From: Pedococcus bigeumensis
GTDB taxonomy: Bacteria; Actinomycetota; Actinomycetes; Actinomycetales; Dermatophilaceae
Reading direction: 5' to 3'
Length of the DNA stretch: 64,000 nt
NCBI RefSeq assembly: GCF_006438965.1
Contig: NZ_RCZM01000005.1
Location: forward strand, 248,001-312,000
The first letter of the stretch is position 1, and the number at the start of each line of letters is the position of its first letter. Below, one piece after another: positions 45,222-54,674 of the stretch. The position numbers were made by a program, and so were the translations under genes. A model generated the notes under the pieces. The model made no database searches. It was not told where the DNA came from and worked only from the letters and a program-made list of their open reading frames with translations.

Positions 45222-46768
45222 TTGATGCACGTCTTCGCGTCGAGCGGGCTGTCGCTGACTCCCATCCGCGGGGCCAGCAGGGCGTAGGCCGCGAACCCGA
45301 TGCCGCACCCAATGAACCAGGAGTAGTCGTCGAACCGGTTCACGCCGGGAACGAAGACCGCGGCCAAGGCGCAGGCAGCCGCGATGGCGGTGGCCCAGAT
45401 GGCGGGCGGGTTGTAGCCGCGCTTGTAGTGGTAGGCACCCGCCTTGTCGAGGGTGAACAGGTCGTCGATGCAGACCCGCTGCTTGTGCACCACGTAGTAG
45501 TGCGCGATGAGGACTCCGAACAGCGGCCCGATGAAGGCACCCAGGGTGTCCAGCGTGTAGTGGATCGTCTCGGGACTCTTGTAGAGGTTCCACGGGGTCA
45601 GCAGGACCGATCCGACCGCGGCGATCATCCCGCCCATCCGCCAGCTGATCTTCTGCGGGTTGACGTTCGAGAAGTCGAACGCCGGCGAGACGAAGTTCGC
45701 CACGATGTTGATGCCGATCGTCGCGGTCGTGAAGGTGAGAGCCGCGAGGACGAGGGCGAAGGTGTTGTCGATGTGGCCGACGGTCTCGACCGGGTCGGTG
45801 ATGAGCTTGCCGTAGACCGGCAGGGTGGCCGCGGCGGTGAGGACGGTCATCAGCGAGAAGAAGACGAAGTTGACCGGCAGGCCCCAGAAGTTGCCCTTGC
45901 GGACGGCCTTGAAGGTCTGGCCGTAGCGAGAGAAGTCACCGAAGTTGAGCATCGGCCCGGAGAAGTACGACACGACCAGAGCCGTCGCAGCAAGCATCGT
46001 CGTGAAGACCTTGGTGCCGGAGAGCTCGTGGTCGGACAGGTTGAGGTTGATGCTCCAGTGCGCCTTCGTCAGCAGGTAGACGCACAGCGCAATCATCACG
46101 ACGTAGACGGCCGGGCCGGCGAAGTCGATGAACTTGCGGATCGTGTTCATGCCGGTCCAGAAGACGGCAGCCTGGGCGACCCAGAGGATGGCGAAGGTGA
46201 AGTAGCCCAGCGTCGAGAGGCCGAGGAAGCCGTGCTGGTTCAGGTCGGCGTAGGGCTCGAGTCCCGGCCACATCCGCACGAGCAGGATGTCCAGCGAGGC
46301 TGACGCGAGGTAGGTCTGGATCCCGTACCAGGCCACCGCGATCAGGCCGCGGATGATGGCCGGGATGTTGGCCCCGAGCACGCCGAAGACCGAGCGGCAG
46401 ATGACCGGGTAGGGGACACCGGTGCGCTGGCTCGGCTTGGCCACGAGGTTGCAGAAGAAGAGCACGATCGAGATGCCGACGATCAGGCAGATGAACACCT
46501 GCCAGCTGGTCAGGCCGAGGGCGAACAGGCTGCCGGCGGTGATGTAGCCGCCTACGCTGTGCACGTCCGACATCCAGAACGCGAAGATGTTGTACCAGGA
46601 CCAGGTCTGCTCCTTGAGCGGGGCGAGGTCCTCGTTGGTCAGACGGGGGTCGTACGACTTCTTGATCAGGCCCGCGCCGGCGCCGTGGTCGTGCTCCCCG
46701 TGGTGGGTCGTGAAGCCGGCAGCGGCCGCGGCCGCCTCCGTCTCGAAGGGCTTTTCTGTGGTGCTCAT
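45218..46768 (-). CDS. NCS1 nucleobase/allantoin permease
   Basis: 516 aa, 12 membrane spans. NCS1 features: LTNEDLAPLKEQTWSWYNIF, FWMSDVHSVGGYITAGSLFA, YPVICRSVFGVLGANIPAII and GPMLNFGDFSRYG. The close match to PucI-type sequences and its neighbours suggest allantoin import; hydantoin or uracil are alternatives. AAGGAG lies before the ATG at 46768. Co-transcribed with the racemase. A direct repeat GTATATCC lies upstream at 46853-46870. Confidence 0.92.
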   Translation of the reverse strand: MSTTEKPFETEAAAAAAGFTTHHGEHDHGAGAGLIKKSYDPRLTNEDLAPLKEQTWSWYNIFAFWMSDVHSVGGYITAGSLFALGLTSWQVFICLIVGISIVLFFCNLVAKPSQRTGVPYPVICRSVFGVLGANIPAIIRGLIAVAWYGIQTYLASASLDILLVRMWPGLEPYADLNQHGFLGLSTLGYFTFAILWVAQAAVFWTGMNTIRKFIDFAGPAVYVVMIALCVYLLTKAHWSINLNLSDHELSGTKVFTTMLAATALVVSYFSGPMLNFGDFSRYGQTFKAVRKGNFWGLPVNFVFFSLMTVLTAAATLPVYGKLITDPVETVGHIDNTFALVLAALTFTTATIGINIVANFVSPAFDFSNVNPQKISWRMGGMIAAVGSVLLTPWNLYKSPETIHYTLDTLGAFIGPLFGVLIAHYYVVHKQRVCIDDLFTLDKAGAYHYKRGYNPPAIWATAIAAACALAAVFVPGVNRFDDYSWFIGCGIGFAAYALLAPRMGVSDSPLDAKTCIK

Positions 46769-46852
46769 CCGGACTCCTTTGTCCACCGCGCCATTGCGGA
46801 TGTCTTGGGAGAACGCTAGGAGCGGAACCGTTGCGGCATAAGGCTTTGAACC

Positions 46853-46870
46853 GTATATCCGGGTATATCC
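46853..46870. promoter_or_regulatory. Direct repeat upstream of the NCS1 gene
   Basis: GTATATCC occurs twice, 10 bp apart (46853 and 46863), between the GntR gene and the permease. One helical turn apart, so possibly a regulator site. Tentative. Confidence 0.35.
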
Positions 46871-46888
46871 AGCACGGCCTTCAGCTCC

Positions 46889-47578
46889 TCAGCCGACGCT
46901 GATCCGGGCGATGCAGGCGGTCAGCCGCTCGTGGTGTGCGTCCGCCGCGGACTTGAGCGCTTCCGCGTCGCGGGCGACGAAGGCGTCGAGCATCAGCTGG
47001 TGGTCCTCGCGCATCCCGGCGCGATCCTCCTCGGTGGTGCGCATCATCGTCTGCACCGGCTCGGTGAGGTTCCACGCGATGTCCAACATGTGCAGCAGCC
47101 GGGGCATCCGGCACGGCGAGAGCAGCGCCTCGTGGAACTCGCGGCTGGCGCGCTGGAACCCGTCTGCGTCGTCGGCAGCCACGGCCCGCCCGAGGGCGTC
47201 GTGGATGGCCCTGGCACGGTCGTGGTCGGCCTGGGTCGACTGGCGCACCGCCGCCTCCAGGGCAGCTGCCTCCAGGGCGCCGCGCACGACGTAGAGCTCG
47301 TCGAGCTCGGCCTGGGACAGCGCGGTGACCGTGTAGCCGAGCCGCGGCTGGTGCTCCAGAAGCCCTTCGCCCAGCAGCGTCTTGAGGGCCTCGCGGACAG
47401 GGATCAGACTGACGCCGAAGAACGCGGCGACGTCGTCGAGCGGGATCGGGCTACCCGGGGGCACCCGGCCCGAGGCGATGACCCGACGCAGCTCCGACAG
47501 CACCTGCGGCCCGGACACGTAGGCGTCCTCGCGGGTGAGCAGGCTGACGATGCCCGACTGCCGCCTGGGCTGGGTCAT
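46889..47578 (-). CDS. GntR-family regulator, FCD subfamily
   Basis: 229 aa. The winged helix reads LSELRRVIASGRVPPGSPIP, LDDVAAFFGVSLIPVREALK, LLGEGLLEHQPRLGYTVTAL. The FCD domain follows, with metal-type residues in EFHEALLSPCRMPRLLHMLD (His) and DHQLMLDAFVARDAEALKSA, then HHERLTACI. FCD regulators bind small organic acids. Lying between the allantoin permease and allE/allB, it probably controls this block; the TCAACA-N3-TGTTGAA sites are candidates for its binding. Confidence 0.9.
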   Translation of the reverse strand: MTQPRRQSGIVSLLTREDAYVSGPQVLSELRRVIASGRVPPGSPIPLDDVAAFFGVSLIPVREALKTLLGEGLLEHQPRLGYTVTALSQAELDELYVVRGALEAAALEAAVRQSTQADHDRARAIHDALGRAVAADDADGFQRASREFHEALLSPCRMPRLLHMLDIAWNLTEPVQTMMRTTEEDRAGMREDHQLMLDAFVARDAEALKSAADAHHERLTACIARISVG

Positions 47579-47621
47579 CCGCGACTCCTTCGACCGGGTG
47601 TCACCGGACCATCATGCCCGC

Positions 47622-48455
47622 CTACGCGAACTGGCGGCTGAGGACTGCGTGCCGGTTGACGTCCTTGTAGAGCAGGTAACGGAACCGACCCGGGCCACCG
47701 GCGTAGCAGGCCTGCGGGCAGAACGCCCGGAGCCACATGAAGTCGCCCTCCTGCACCTCGACCCAGTCGTTGTTCAGCAGGTAGACGGCCTTGCCCTCGA
47801 GGACGTAGAGCCCGTGCTCCATGACATGGGTCTCCGGGAACGGGATCGCCCCGCCCGGCTCGAAGTTCACGATGTTGACGTGCATGTCGTGGCGCACGTC
47901 GGTGGGGTCGGCGAACCGCTGCGTGGTCCACACCCCTTCGGTGCCCGGCATCTCGCCCCCGACCACGTCGGACTCGTTGGTGACAAAGGCTTCCGGCACG
48001 TCGATGCCATCGACCACCTGGTAGGCCTTGCGGATCCAGTGGAACGTCGCGAGGGCGTCACCGCGGTTGTGCAGCGTCCACTCCTGGCCCGGCGGGATGA
48101 AGGCGTAGCCACCCTCGGCCAGCTCGTGCGTCGCCTCACCGAGGGTGAGGGTGAGGCCGCCGGCCACGACGAAGAGAACGCCCTCGGCGCCGGGGTCGAG
48201 CTCGGGCTGGTCGGAGCCACCACCGGGCGACACCTCGACGATGTACTGCGAGAACGTCTCGGCGAACCCGGACAGCGGCCGGGCGATCACCCACAGCCGC
48301 GTCTTGTCCCAGAACGGCAGGAGGCTCGTGACGATGTCGGTCATCGTCCCCCGCGGCAGCACGGCATACGCCTCGGTGAACACCGCCCGGTCGGTGGTGA
48401 GCTGGGTCTGCGGCGGCAACCCTCCGGCGGGGGCGTAATAGCGGGGCGTCGTCAT
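47622..48455 (-). CDS. allE: (S)-ureidoglycine aminohydrolase
   Basis: 277 aa bicupin. It releases ammonia from (S)-ureidoglycine to give (S)-ureidoglycolate. Family landmarks: YYAPAGGLPPQTQLTTDRAV, FSQYIVEVSPGGGSDQPELD, FVVAGGLTLTLGEATHELAE in the first cupin; the metal site of the second cupin is FPETHVMEHGLYVLEGKAVY (Glu, His, His), then FMWLRAFCPQACYAGGPGRF. The gene overlaps allB by 4 bp. It handles the product of allantoate amidohydrolase, which is not coded in this window. Confidence 0.93.
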   Translation of the reverse strand: MTTPRYYAPAGGLPPQTQLTTDRAVFTEAYAVLPRGTMTDIVTSLLPFWDKTRLWVIARPLSGFAETFSQYIVEVSPGGGSDQPELDPGAEGVLFVVAGGLTLTLGEATHELAEGGYAFIPPGQEWTLHNRGDALATFHWIRKAYQVVDGIDVPEAFVTNESDVVGGEMPGTEGVWTTQRFADPTDVRHDMHVNIVNFEPGGAIPFPETHVMEHGLYVLEGKAVYLLNNDWVEVQEGDFMWLRAFCPQACYAGGPGRFRYLLYKDVNRHAVLSRQFA

Positions 48456-49834
48456 GACTGTCCTCTCCTCAGGAGCCGCCCGCGCGGGGCTGCTTCGATG
48501 TCGACCGGTATGCCGTGCAGCCAGGTCTGGCGCACCGCCCCGGTGAGCGTGCGGCCGGCATACGCCGACACGGGGTTCTTGTGCTGCAGCGACGCGACGT
48601 CCACGGTGAACGACTCGTCGGGGGCGAAGACCACAAGGTCGGCCGGGGAGCCGACGGCGATGCGGCCCCGGTCCGTCAGGCCGACCTGGTCGGCCGGGCC
48701 CTCCCCCATCCAGCGCACCACGTCCACGAGGGAGTGGCCGCGCTCACGGGCCTCGGTCCAGATGGCGGGGAGGCCCAGCTGGAGGCCGGCGATCCCGCCC
48801 CAGGCCTCGCCGAAGTCACCGGAGTCGAACCGCTTGAGGTCCGCCGTGCAGGGTGAGTGGTCCGAGACGATCGTGGCGATGACGCCGGAGTCGAGGCCGG
48901 CCCAGAGTCGGTCACGGTTGGCGTGCTCGCGGATCGGCGGGCAGCACTTGAACTGGGTCGCGCCGTCGGGGATGTCCTCGGCGTCGAGGGTGAGGTAGTG
49001 CGGGCAGGTCTCGACCGAGATCCGCAGTCCCTCGGCCTGCGCGTCGGCGATGAGCGGGAGGGCATCGGCGTCGGACAGGTGCAGGATGTGTGCCCGGCCG
49101 CCGGTCTCGCGGGTCGCCTCGACGACGAGGGCGATGGCCCGCTCTTCCGCCTCCTTGGGACGTGAACCCAGGAACCCGGCATAACCCTGACCGTGCGGCT
49201 GGGGCGACGAGTCAATGGTGTCGCCGTCCTCCGCGTGGACGATCACCAGCGCGTCGAAGGTGGCGGTCTCGGCGAGTGCCTCGCGCAGCTCGGCGGCCGA
49301 CAGGTGGGGGAACTCGTCGACACCGGAGTGCAGCAGGAAGCACTTGAACCCGAACACTCCTGCCTTGTGCAGCGGTCGCAGGTCAGGCAGGTTGCCGGGC
49401 ACCGCGCCGCCCCAGAAGCCCACGTCGACGTAGGCCTGGTCGCGGGCGACGGCCTGCTTCTCCTCCAGTGCCGCAACGGAGACCGTCGGCGGGATGGAGT
49501 TGAGCGGCATGTCGATGATGGTCGTGACCCCGCCCGCTGCAGCAGCCTTGGTGGCGCTCGCGAAGCCCTCCCACTCGGTTCGGCCCGGCTCGTTGACGTG
49601 GACGTGGGCGTCGACCAGTCCGGGCAGCAGCACCTCGTCGTCGGCCAGCTCGACCACGCGGACTCGGGTCGTGTCCACCTCGGCGTCGAACGCGTCGACG
49701 GCCAGGATGCGTCCCTGGGCCACCGAGACCGTGACGCCGACCTCGGCACCACCGACCACGGCGCGTCTCGCGCGCACGATCAGCTCTGCAGCCACGCCGC
49801 CCTCTTCCCGGAACTTCTCTGTCGAACCTGTCAT
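48452..49834 (-). CDS. allB: Allantoinase
   Basis: 460 aa cyclic amidohydrolase; opens allantoin to allantoate. Zinc ligands: VDAHVHVNEPGRTEWEGFAS (HxH), the carboxylated Lys in GVFGFKCFLLHSGVDEFP, His in LVIVHAEDGDTI and HILHLSDADALP, and the Asp in TIVSDHSPCTADLK. ATG 49834 has AGGGA upstream; a GTG 39 bases downstream is another possible start. It forms an operon with allE; the FAH-like gene lies 16 bp upstream. Confidence 0.95.
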   Translation of the reverse strand: MTGSTEKFREEGGVAAELIVRARRAVVGGAEVGVTVSVAQGRILAVDAFDAEVDTTRVRVVELADDEVLLPGLVDAHVHVNEPGRTEWEGFASATKAAAAGGVTTIIDMPLNSIPPTVSVAALEEKQAVARDQAYVDVGFWGGAVPGNLPDLRPLHKAGVFGFKCFLLHSGVDEFPHLSAAELREALAETATFDALVIVHAEDGDTIDSSPQPHGQGYAGFLGSRPKEAEERAIALVVEATRETGGRAHILHLSDADALPLIADAQAEGLRISVETCPHYLTLDAEDIPDGATQFKCCPPIREHANRDRLWAGLDSGVIATIVSDHSPCTADLKRFDSGDFGEAWGGIAGLQLGLPAIWTEARERGHSLVDVVRWMGEGPADQVGLTDRGRIAVGSPADLVVFAPDESFTVDVASLQHKNPVSAYAGRTLTGAVRQTWLHGIPVDIEAAPRGRLLRRGQS

Positions 49835-49850
49835 GACGGTAATCCCTGGC

Positions 49851-50720
49851 TCAGCTCGCCGCTGCCGGTGCAGCGGAACGCGCCGGGTCGACGACCAGGT
49901 TGCGGTGGCGGCCCAGCACTCCCCCGTCGAGCTCGACGACGTCGCCGTGACGAAGGTAGGGGCGTGGTTCGGGCTGGCCCATCGCCACGCCCGCAGGGGT
50001 GCCGGTGACGATGAGGTCACCGGGCTCGAGGGTCATGAGACCGCTGACGTAGCAGAGCAGCTCGGCGATGGTGAACAGCATGTCGCCGGTCGACCCGTCC
50101 TGCCGGGTGGCGCCGTTGACGGCCAGCCGCAGCCGGACGTCGGCGGGGTCGCCGAGCTCGTCGGGGGTGACCAGCCACGGTCCGACAGGGCAGAAGGTGT
50201 CGGCCGACTTGCCCTTGGTCCAGGTCCCACCGCGCTCGAGCTGCAGGGCGCGGTCGGAGACGTCGTGGGCGAGGACGTAGCCAGCGACGGCAGCCATCGC
50301 CCGGCCCGGGTCGCGCTCGTCGCGCAGCGTCGCGCCGAGGACCACCCCCAGCTCGACCTCGTAGTCGGTCGTGACCGACTGCGGCAGCGTCCTGATGTCG
50401 TCAGTGGGCCCGCTGACGGAGGTCGGCGCCTTGAGGAACACGACCGGCTCGGTGGGCAGCGGCACCCGCGCCTCGGCGGCGTGGTCGCGGTAGTTGAGCC
50501 CGATGCCGACCACCTTGCCGGGCCGCGTGAACGGGGCCCCGAAGCGGAGTTCCTCGGCTCCCGGAAGGCGTTGCAGGGCAGCGGTCTCGACCGTGGCCAG
50601 CCTTCCGAGGAAGGCACCGTCGATGTCTGGCGTCAGCCCGCACAGGTCAAGGAGGGTGCCGTCGGCACTGACGACGACCGGTCGCTCTGACCCAGGGGCG
50701 CCGACGCGGGCGATCCTCAT
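49851..50720 (-). CDS. Fumarylacetoacetate hydrolase family protein, candidate ureidoglycolate lyase
   Basis: 289 aa. The FAH fold is shown by VVGIGLNYRDHAAEARVPLP, VVFLKAPTSVSGPTDDI, DYEVELGVVLGATLRDERDP with the metal-binding Glu residues, and DLIVTGTPAGVAMGQPEPRP. FAH proteins cut C-C bonds or act as lyases. Its place between allB and glxK suggests it splits ureidoglycolate to glyoxylate and urea; that activity has not been shown for this sequence, and a role on another 2-oxo acid is possible. Overlaps glxK by 4 bp. Confidence 0.8.
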   Translation of the reverse strand: MRIARVGAPGSERPVVVSADGTLLDLCGLTPDIDGAFLGRLATVETAALQRLPGAEELRFGAPFTRPGKVVGIGLNYRDHAAEARVPLPTEPVVFLKAPTSVSGPTDDIRTLPQSVTTDYEVELGVVLGATLRDERDPGRAMAAVAGYVLAHDVSDRALQLERGGTWTKGKSADTFCPVGPWLVTPDELGDPADVRLRLAVNGATRQDGSTGDMLFTIAELLCYVSGLMTLEPGDLIVTGTPAGVAMGQPEPRPYLRHGDVVELDGGVLGRHRNLVVDPARSAAPAAAS

Positions 50721-51847
50721 CGGGCACCACCGAGGTGCTCGCGCGCGATGCGCGCACCGATGCGCTCGAGGAGTGGGCCAGGTGCGTCCAGGGCCTCCTG
50801 CCGGGTCGTCGCCTCGTCGACCAGGGCGTATGCCGCGTCGAGTCCGGCCGCGGTTAGCTCACCCTGCGAGAGGAGCACCTGACCGGCGACGGCGACAGCG
50901 GGTACACCCTTGTCGCGAGCGAGGGCCGCGACTGCGGCGGGCGCCTTGCCGTTCAGTGTCTGGGCGTCCAGGGAACCCTCGCCGGTCACGACGAGGTCAG
51001 CGGTGGACACGGCGTCGGCGAGCCCGGTCAGCTCGAAGACGAGCTCGGCGCCGGGGCGGGTCGACGCGCCGAGGACGGCGATGAGGGCGAAGCCCACTCC
51101 ACCGGCGGCACCGGCACCGGGGGTGTTGCGCAGGTCCACTCCGGTGGACAGGGCGACGAGGTCCGCCCAGCGGGTCAGGGCGGTGTCCAGCACCTCGACG
51201 TCGCTGGGCCCGGCGCCCTTCTGCGGGCCGTAGACCGCGGCGGCCCCACGGGCCCCCGTCAGCGGGTTGTCGACGTCGCAGGCGACGACGAGCTCGGCGG
51301 TGGCCAGGCCTGGGTGCAGGCCAGTGAGGTCGAGACCGTGCACCTGTCGCAGTCCCGATCCTCCCGGGCCGACCTCCTGCCCATCCTGGGTCGTGACCCG
51401 GGCACCCAGCGCCTGGAGCAGGCCGACGCCGCCGTCGGTGCACGCGCTGCCGCCGATCCCCACGACGAGGCGTCGGACACCCGCGTCGAGGGCTGCGGCA
51501 ATGAGCTCACCCGTGCCGCGACTGGTGGCCGTGAGTGGCTGCAACCGGCCGTCGGGCAGCTGGGCGAGTCCGGAGACTTCGGCCAGCTCGACCACGGCTT
51601 CGCTGCCACGCCGCCCCCAGCCCGAAGCCCACGGCATACCGGTGGGGCCTGTCGCGGTCAGCGGCACCCGGGCGAACCCGGCTGCCTCGGCAGCGGCGAG
51701 GGTGCCGTCGCCCCCGTCGGCGACGGGCACGACGACGGTCTCGATGTCGGGGAGCACCGACCGCATACCGGCCGCGAGATGACCCGCGACCTGCGCGGCG
51801 GTGAGCGTGCCCTTGAACTTGTCGGGGGCGAGCAGGACGCGGGTCAT
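50717..51847 (-). CDS. glxK: Glycerate kinase
   Basis: 376 aa, family of GlxK/GarK. It phosphorylates glycerate (to 2-phosphoglycerate in this family). Landmarks: VLLAPDKFKGTLTAAQVAGH, VPVADGGDGTLAAAEAAGFA, RLVVGIGGSACTDGGVGLLQ and DLVVTGEGSLDAQTLNGKAP. ATG 51847 with AGGTG upstream; the gene begins 9 bp after gcl. It completes the glyoxylate-to-glycerate route with gcl, garR and hyi. Confidence 0.95.
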   Translation of the reverse strand: MTRVLLAPDKFKGTLTAAQVAGHLAAGMRSVLPDIETVVVPVADGGDGTLAAAEAAGFARVPLTATGPTGMPWASGWGRRGSEAVVELAEVSGLAQLPDGRLQPLTATSRGTGELIAAALDAGVRRLVVGIGGSACTDGGVGLLQALGARVTTQDGQEVGPGGSGLRQVHGLDLTGLHPGLATAELVVACDVDNPLTGARGAAAVYGPQKGAGPSDVEVLDTALTRWADLVALSTGVDLRNTPGAGAAGGVGFALIAVLGASTRPGAELVFELTGLADAVSTADLVVTGEGSLDAQTLNGKAPAAVAALARDKGVPAVAVAGQVLLSQGELTAAGLDAAYALVDEATTRQEALDAPGPLLERIGARIAREHLGGAR

Positions 51848-51856
51848 CGACGGCAC

Positions 51857-53635
51857 CTAGTCCAGGTTGGCGAACAGCGCGGTCGGGGCATCCTGGCCGT
51901 CCTCGGCCAGCTCCTCGAACTCGGTGACGCCGGCGATCGACAGCCCCATGGAGACGTTGGTGACCCGCTCCAGGATGACCTCGACGACGACCGGGACGCG
52001 GTACTCCGCTGCCATGGCCTTGGCCTTCTCCAGGGCAGGAAGGATCTCCTCGGGGTCGAAGACGCGGATCGCCTTGCAGCCCAGCCCTTCGGCGACCTTG
52101 ACGTGGTCGACACCGTAGCCGCCGACCTCGGGGCTGTTGATGTTGTCGAAGGACAGCTGGACGCAGTAGTCCATGTCGAAGCCACGCTGGCTCTGCCGGA
52201 TCAGGCCGAGGTAGGCGTTGTTCACCAGGACGTGGATGTAGGGGATGTTGAACTGCGCGCCGACGGCGAGCTCCTCGACCATGAACTGGAAGTCGTAGTC
52301 GCCGGACAGCGCGACCACGGTCTCGCCGGGTGACGCGGTCGCGACACCCAGGGCAGCCGGGACGGTCCAGCCGAGCGGGCCCGCCTGGCCGGCGTTGATC
52401 CAGTGCCGGTCCTTGTAGACGTGCAGCAGCTGGGCCGCCTGGATCTGGGACAGGCCGATCGTCGAGACGTAGCGGACGTCCTTGCCGAACGCCTTGTTCA
52501 TCTCCTGGTAGACCCGCTGCGGCTTGACCGGCATGACGTCGAAGTTGGTCTTGCGCCACATCGAGGCCTTGCGGTCGCGACAGGACTGCGCCCAGGTGGC
52601 ACGGTCCTTGAGCGCGGCCTCGGCCTGACGGGCGCGGGCCACCTCGACGAACAGCTCGAGGGCGGCCTTGGCGTCCGAGACGATGCCGAAGTCGGGCGCG
52701 AAGACGCGGCCGATCTGGGTGGGCTCGATGTCCACGTGCACGAAGGTGCGGTCCTTGGTGTAGGTCTCGACGTCGCCGGTGTGGCGGTTGGCCCACCGGT
52801 TTCCGATGCCCAGGACGAAGTCGGACTCGAGCATCGTGGCGTTGCCGTAGCGGTGGCTGGTCTGGAGGCCGACCATGCCGGCGTTCAGCTCGTGGTCGTC
52901 AGGGATCGTGCCCCAGCCCATCAGCGTCGGGACGACCGGGACCCCGGTCAGCTCGGCGAACTCGACGAGCAGGTCCGCGGCGTCGGCGTTGATGATGCCG
53001 CCACCCGCGACGATGAGGGGTCGCTCGCTGGCGGCCAGCATGTCGAGGGCCTTCTCGACCTGCGGGCGCGTGGCGGTCGGCTTGTAGACCGAGAGCGGAG
53101 CGTAGGTCTCGACGTCGAACTCGATCTCGGTCATCTGGACGTCGATCGGCAGGTCGATGAGGACCGGCCCGGGGCGACCCGAACGCATCAGGTGGAAGGC
53201 CTGCTGGAACGTGCCCGGCACCTGGGCCGCCTCGAGGACCGTGACGGCCATCTTGGTGAGCGGCTTGGCGATCGAGGCGATGTCGACGGCCTGGAAGTCC
53301 TCCTTGTGCAGCTTGGCCACCGGCGCCTGGCCAGTGATGCACAGGATCGGGATCGAGTCGGCGCTGGCCGAGTAGAGCCCGGTGATCATGTCGGTGCCCG
53401 CGGGGCCGCTGGTCCCGACGCAGACGCCGATGTTGCCGGCCTTGGCGCGGGTGTAACCCTCAGCCATGTGCGAGGCGCCCTCGACGTGGCGGGCGAGCGT
53501 GTGGTGCAGCCCGCCGTTGGTCTTCATCGCCTTGTAGAACGGGTTGATCGCGGCCCCGGGTAGCCCGAAGACGTTGGTCACCCCCTCCTTCTTCAGGATC
53601 TCGACGGCCGCTTGGGCCGCTGTCATGCGTGCCAT
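51857..53635 (-). CDS. gcl: Glyoxylate carboligase
   Basis: 592 aa, thiamine diphosphate enzyme. It joins two glyoxylates to tartronate semialdehyde and CO2. Landmarks: [20 protein letters not shown] (Val where most ThDP enzymes have the catalytic Glu; Gcl is known for this), [20 protein letters not shown], and the ThDP loop [20 protein letters not shown]. It also binds FAD in known homologues. First of the glyoxylate genes in this direction after garR; a 106-bp gap with short tandem repeats separates them. Confidence 0.97.
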   Translation of the reverse strand: MARMTAAQAAVEILKKEGVTNVFGLPGAAINPFYKAMKTNGGLHHTLARHVEGASHMAEGYTRAKAGNIGVCVGTSGPAGTDMITGLYSASADSIPILCITGQAPVAKLHKEDFQAVDIASIAKPLTKMAVTVLEAAQVPGTFQQAFHLMRSGRPGPVLIDLPIDVQMTEIEFDVETYAPLSVYKPTATRPQVEKALDMLAASERPLIVAGGGIINADAADLLVEFAELTGVPVVPTLMGWGTIPDDHELNAGMVGLQTSHRYGNATMLESDFVLGIGNRWANRHTGDVETYTKDRTFVHVDIEPTQIGRVFAPDFGIVSDAKAALELFVEVARARQAEAALKDRATWAQSCRDRKASMWRKTNFDVMPVKPQRVYQEMNKAFGKDVRYVSTIGLSQIQAAQLLHVYKDRHWINAGQAGPLGWTVPAALGVATASPGETVVALSGDYDFQFMVEELAVGAQFNIPYIHVLVNNAYLGLIRQSQRGFDMDYCVQLSFDNINSPEVGGYGVDHVKVAEGLGCKAIRVFDPEEILPALEKAKAMAAEYRVPVVVEVILERVTNVSMGLSIAGVTEFEELAEDGQDAPTALFANLD

Positions 53636-53648
53636 GGTGGTGCTCCTG

Positions 53649-53730
53649 GTCTTGAGTCTTGAGTCTTGAGTCTTCGGGATGCCGGGCGGCTGGGTGTGCC
53701 GGGCGGCTGGGTGTGCCGGGCGAACTGGGT
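53649..53730 (+). repeat. Two tandem repeat arrays between gcl and garR
   Basis: GTCTTGA repeated 3.9 times (53649-53674), then a 17-bp unit TGCCGGGCGGCTGGGTG three times (53680-53730, last copy changed). Nothing else is seen in this gap. Confidence 0.85.
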
Positions 53731-53741
53731 CTGGGGTCGGC

Positions 53742-54626
53742 TCAGCCGGAGAGCCGGCCGGAGAGTCGCTCCACGCCGCGGAGCAGACCCGAGTGGTCGA
53801 GGCCGCCGTCGCCGTTGGCGCGGGCCGAGGCCATCAGCTGGGCGACGAGGCCGCCGAGCGGTACGACCACGCCCGCCTCGCGAGCCGCACTCGTGACGAT
53901 GCCCATGTCCTTGTGGTGCAGGTCGATCCGGAACCCGGGCTCGAAGGACTTGGTGGTCATGTTGGTGCGCTTCTGGTCCAGCACCTTCGAGCCGGCCAGT
54001 CCGCCACCGAGGACGTCGAGGGCCGGGCCGAGGTCGACGCCGTAGGCCTCGAGGAAGACGACCGCCTCGGCGAGGGCCTGGATGTTGGCCGCCACGATGA
54101 GCTGGTTGGCCGCCTTGACGGTCTGGCCCGCTCCGTTGCCGCCCACGTGGACGACCGTCTTGCCGACGGCGTCGAGGATCGGCTTGGCCTCCGCGAAGTC
54201 CGCGTCGGCACCCCCGACCATGATCGACAGGGCTGCGTTCTTGGCACCGGCCTCACCGCCGGACACCGGGGCGTCCAGGAGGCGGAATCCCTTGTCCCCG
54301 GCTGCCTTCGCGAGCTGGACGGTCACGTCAGGACGGATGCTGGAGAAGTCGATGACCAGCGTCCCCTCCTTGGCGTTGGCGAAGACGCCGTCCTCGCCGA
54401 GCAGCACGTCCTGCACGTCAGGGCTGTCGGGGACCATGACCGCGACGACCTCGGCGTCACGGACTGCCTCGGCGATCGACGCGGCGGCCGAGCCGCCCGC
54501 GTCGACGAGCGGCTTGGTCTTGTCCGGGTGGAGGTTGTAGCCCACGACGTCGTGGCCGGCGTTCTGCAGGTGGACGGCCATGGGGCTGCCCATGATGCCG
54601 AGTCCGATGAAGGCGATGGTGCTCAT
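53742..54626 (-). CDS. garR: Tartronate semialdehyde reductase
   Basis: 294 aa beta-hydroxyacid dehydrogenase. NAD(P) motif [20 protein letters not shown] at the N-terminus, substrate motif [20 protein letters not shown], and the catalytic Lys in [20 protein letters not shown]. It reduces tartronate semialdehyde to glycerate, following gcl and hyi. AAGGAG lies before the ATG. It lies 48 bp downstream of hyi, probably in one operon. Confidence 0.96.
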   Translation of the reverse strand: MSTIAFIGLGIMGSPMAVHLQNAGHDVVGYNLHPDKTKPLVDAGGSAAASIAEAVRDAEVVAVMVPDSPDVQDVLLGEDGVFANAKEGTLVIDFSSIRPDVTVQLAKAAGDKGFRLLDAPVSGGEAGAKNAALSIMVGGADADFAEAKPILDAVGKTVVHVGGNGAGQTVKAANQLIVAANIQALAEAVVFLEAYGVDLGPALDVLGGGLAGSKVLDQKRTNMTTKSFEPGFRIDLHHKDMGIVTSAAREAGVVVPLGGLVAQLMASARANGDGGLDHSGLLRGVERLSGRLSG

Positions 54627-54674
54627 TGCGTTCTCCTTGAAGGTCGTTCGCGTGTCGTGATGCGTCTGAGGCGC

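Noticed and set aside
53649-53730. CRISPR array or iteron-type origin.
   Set aside because: Units of 7 and 17 bp are contiguous without spacers, and no replication genes or DnaA boxes are seen.
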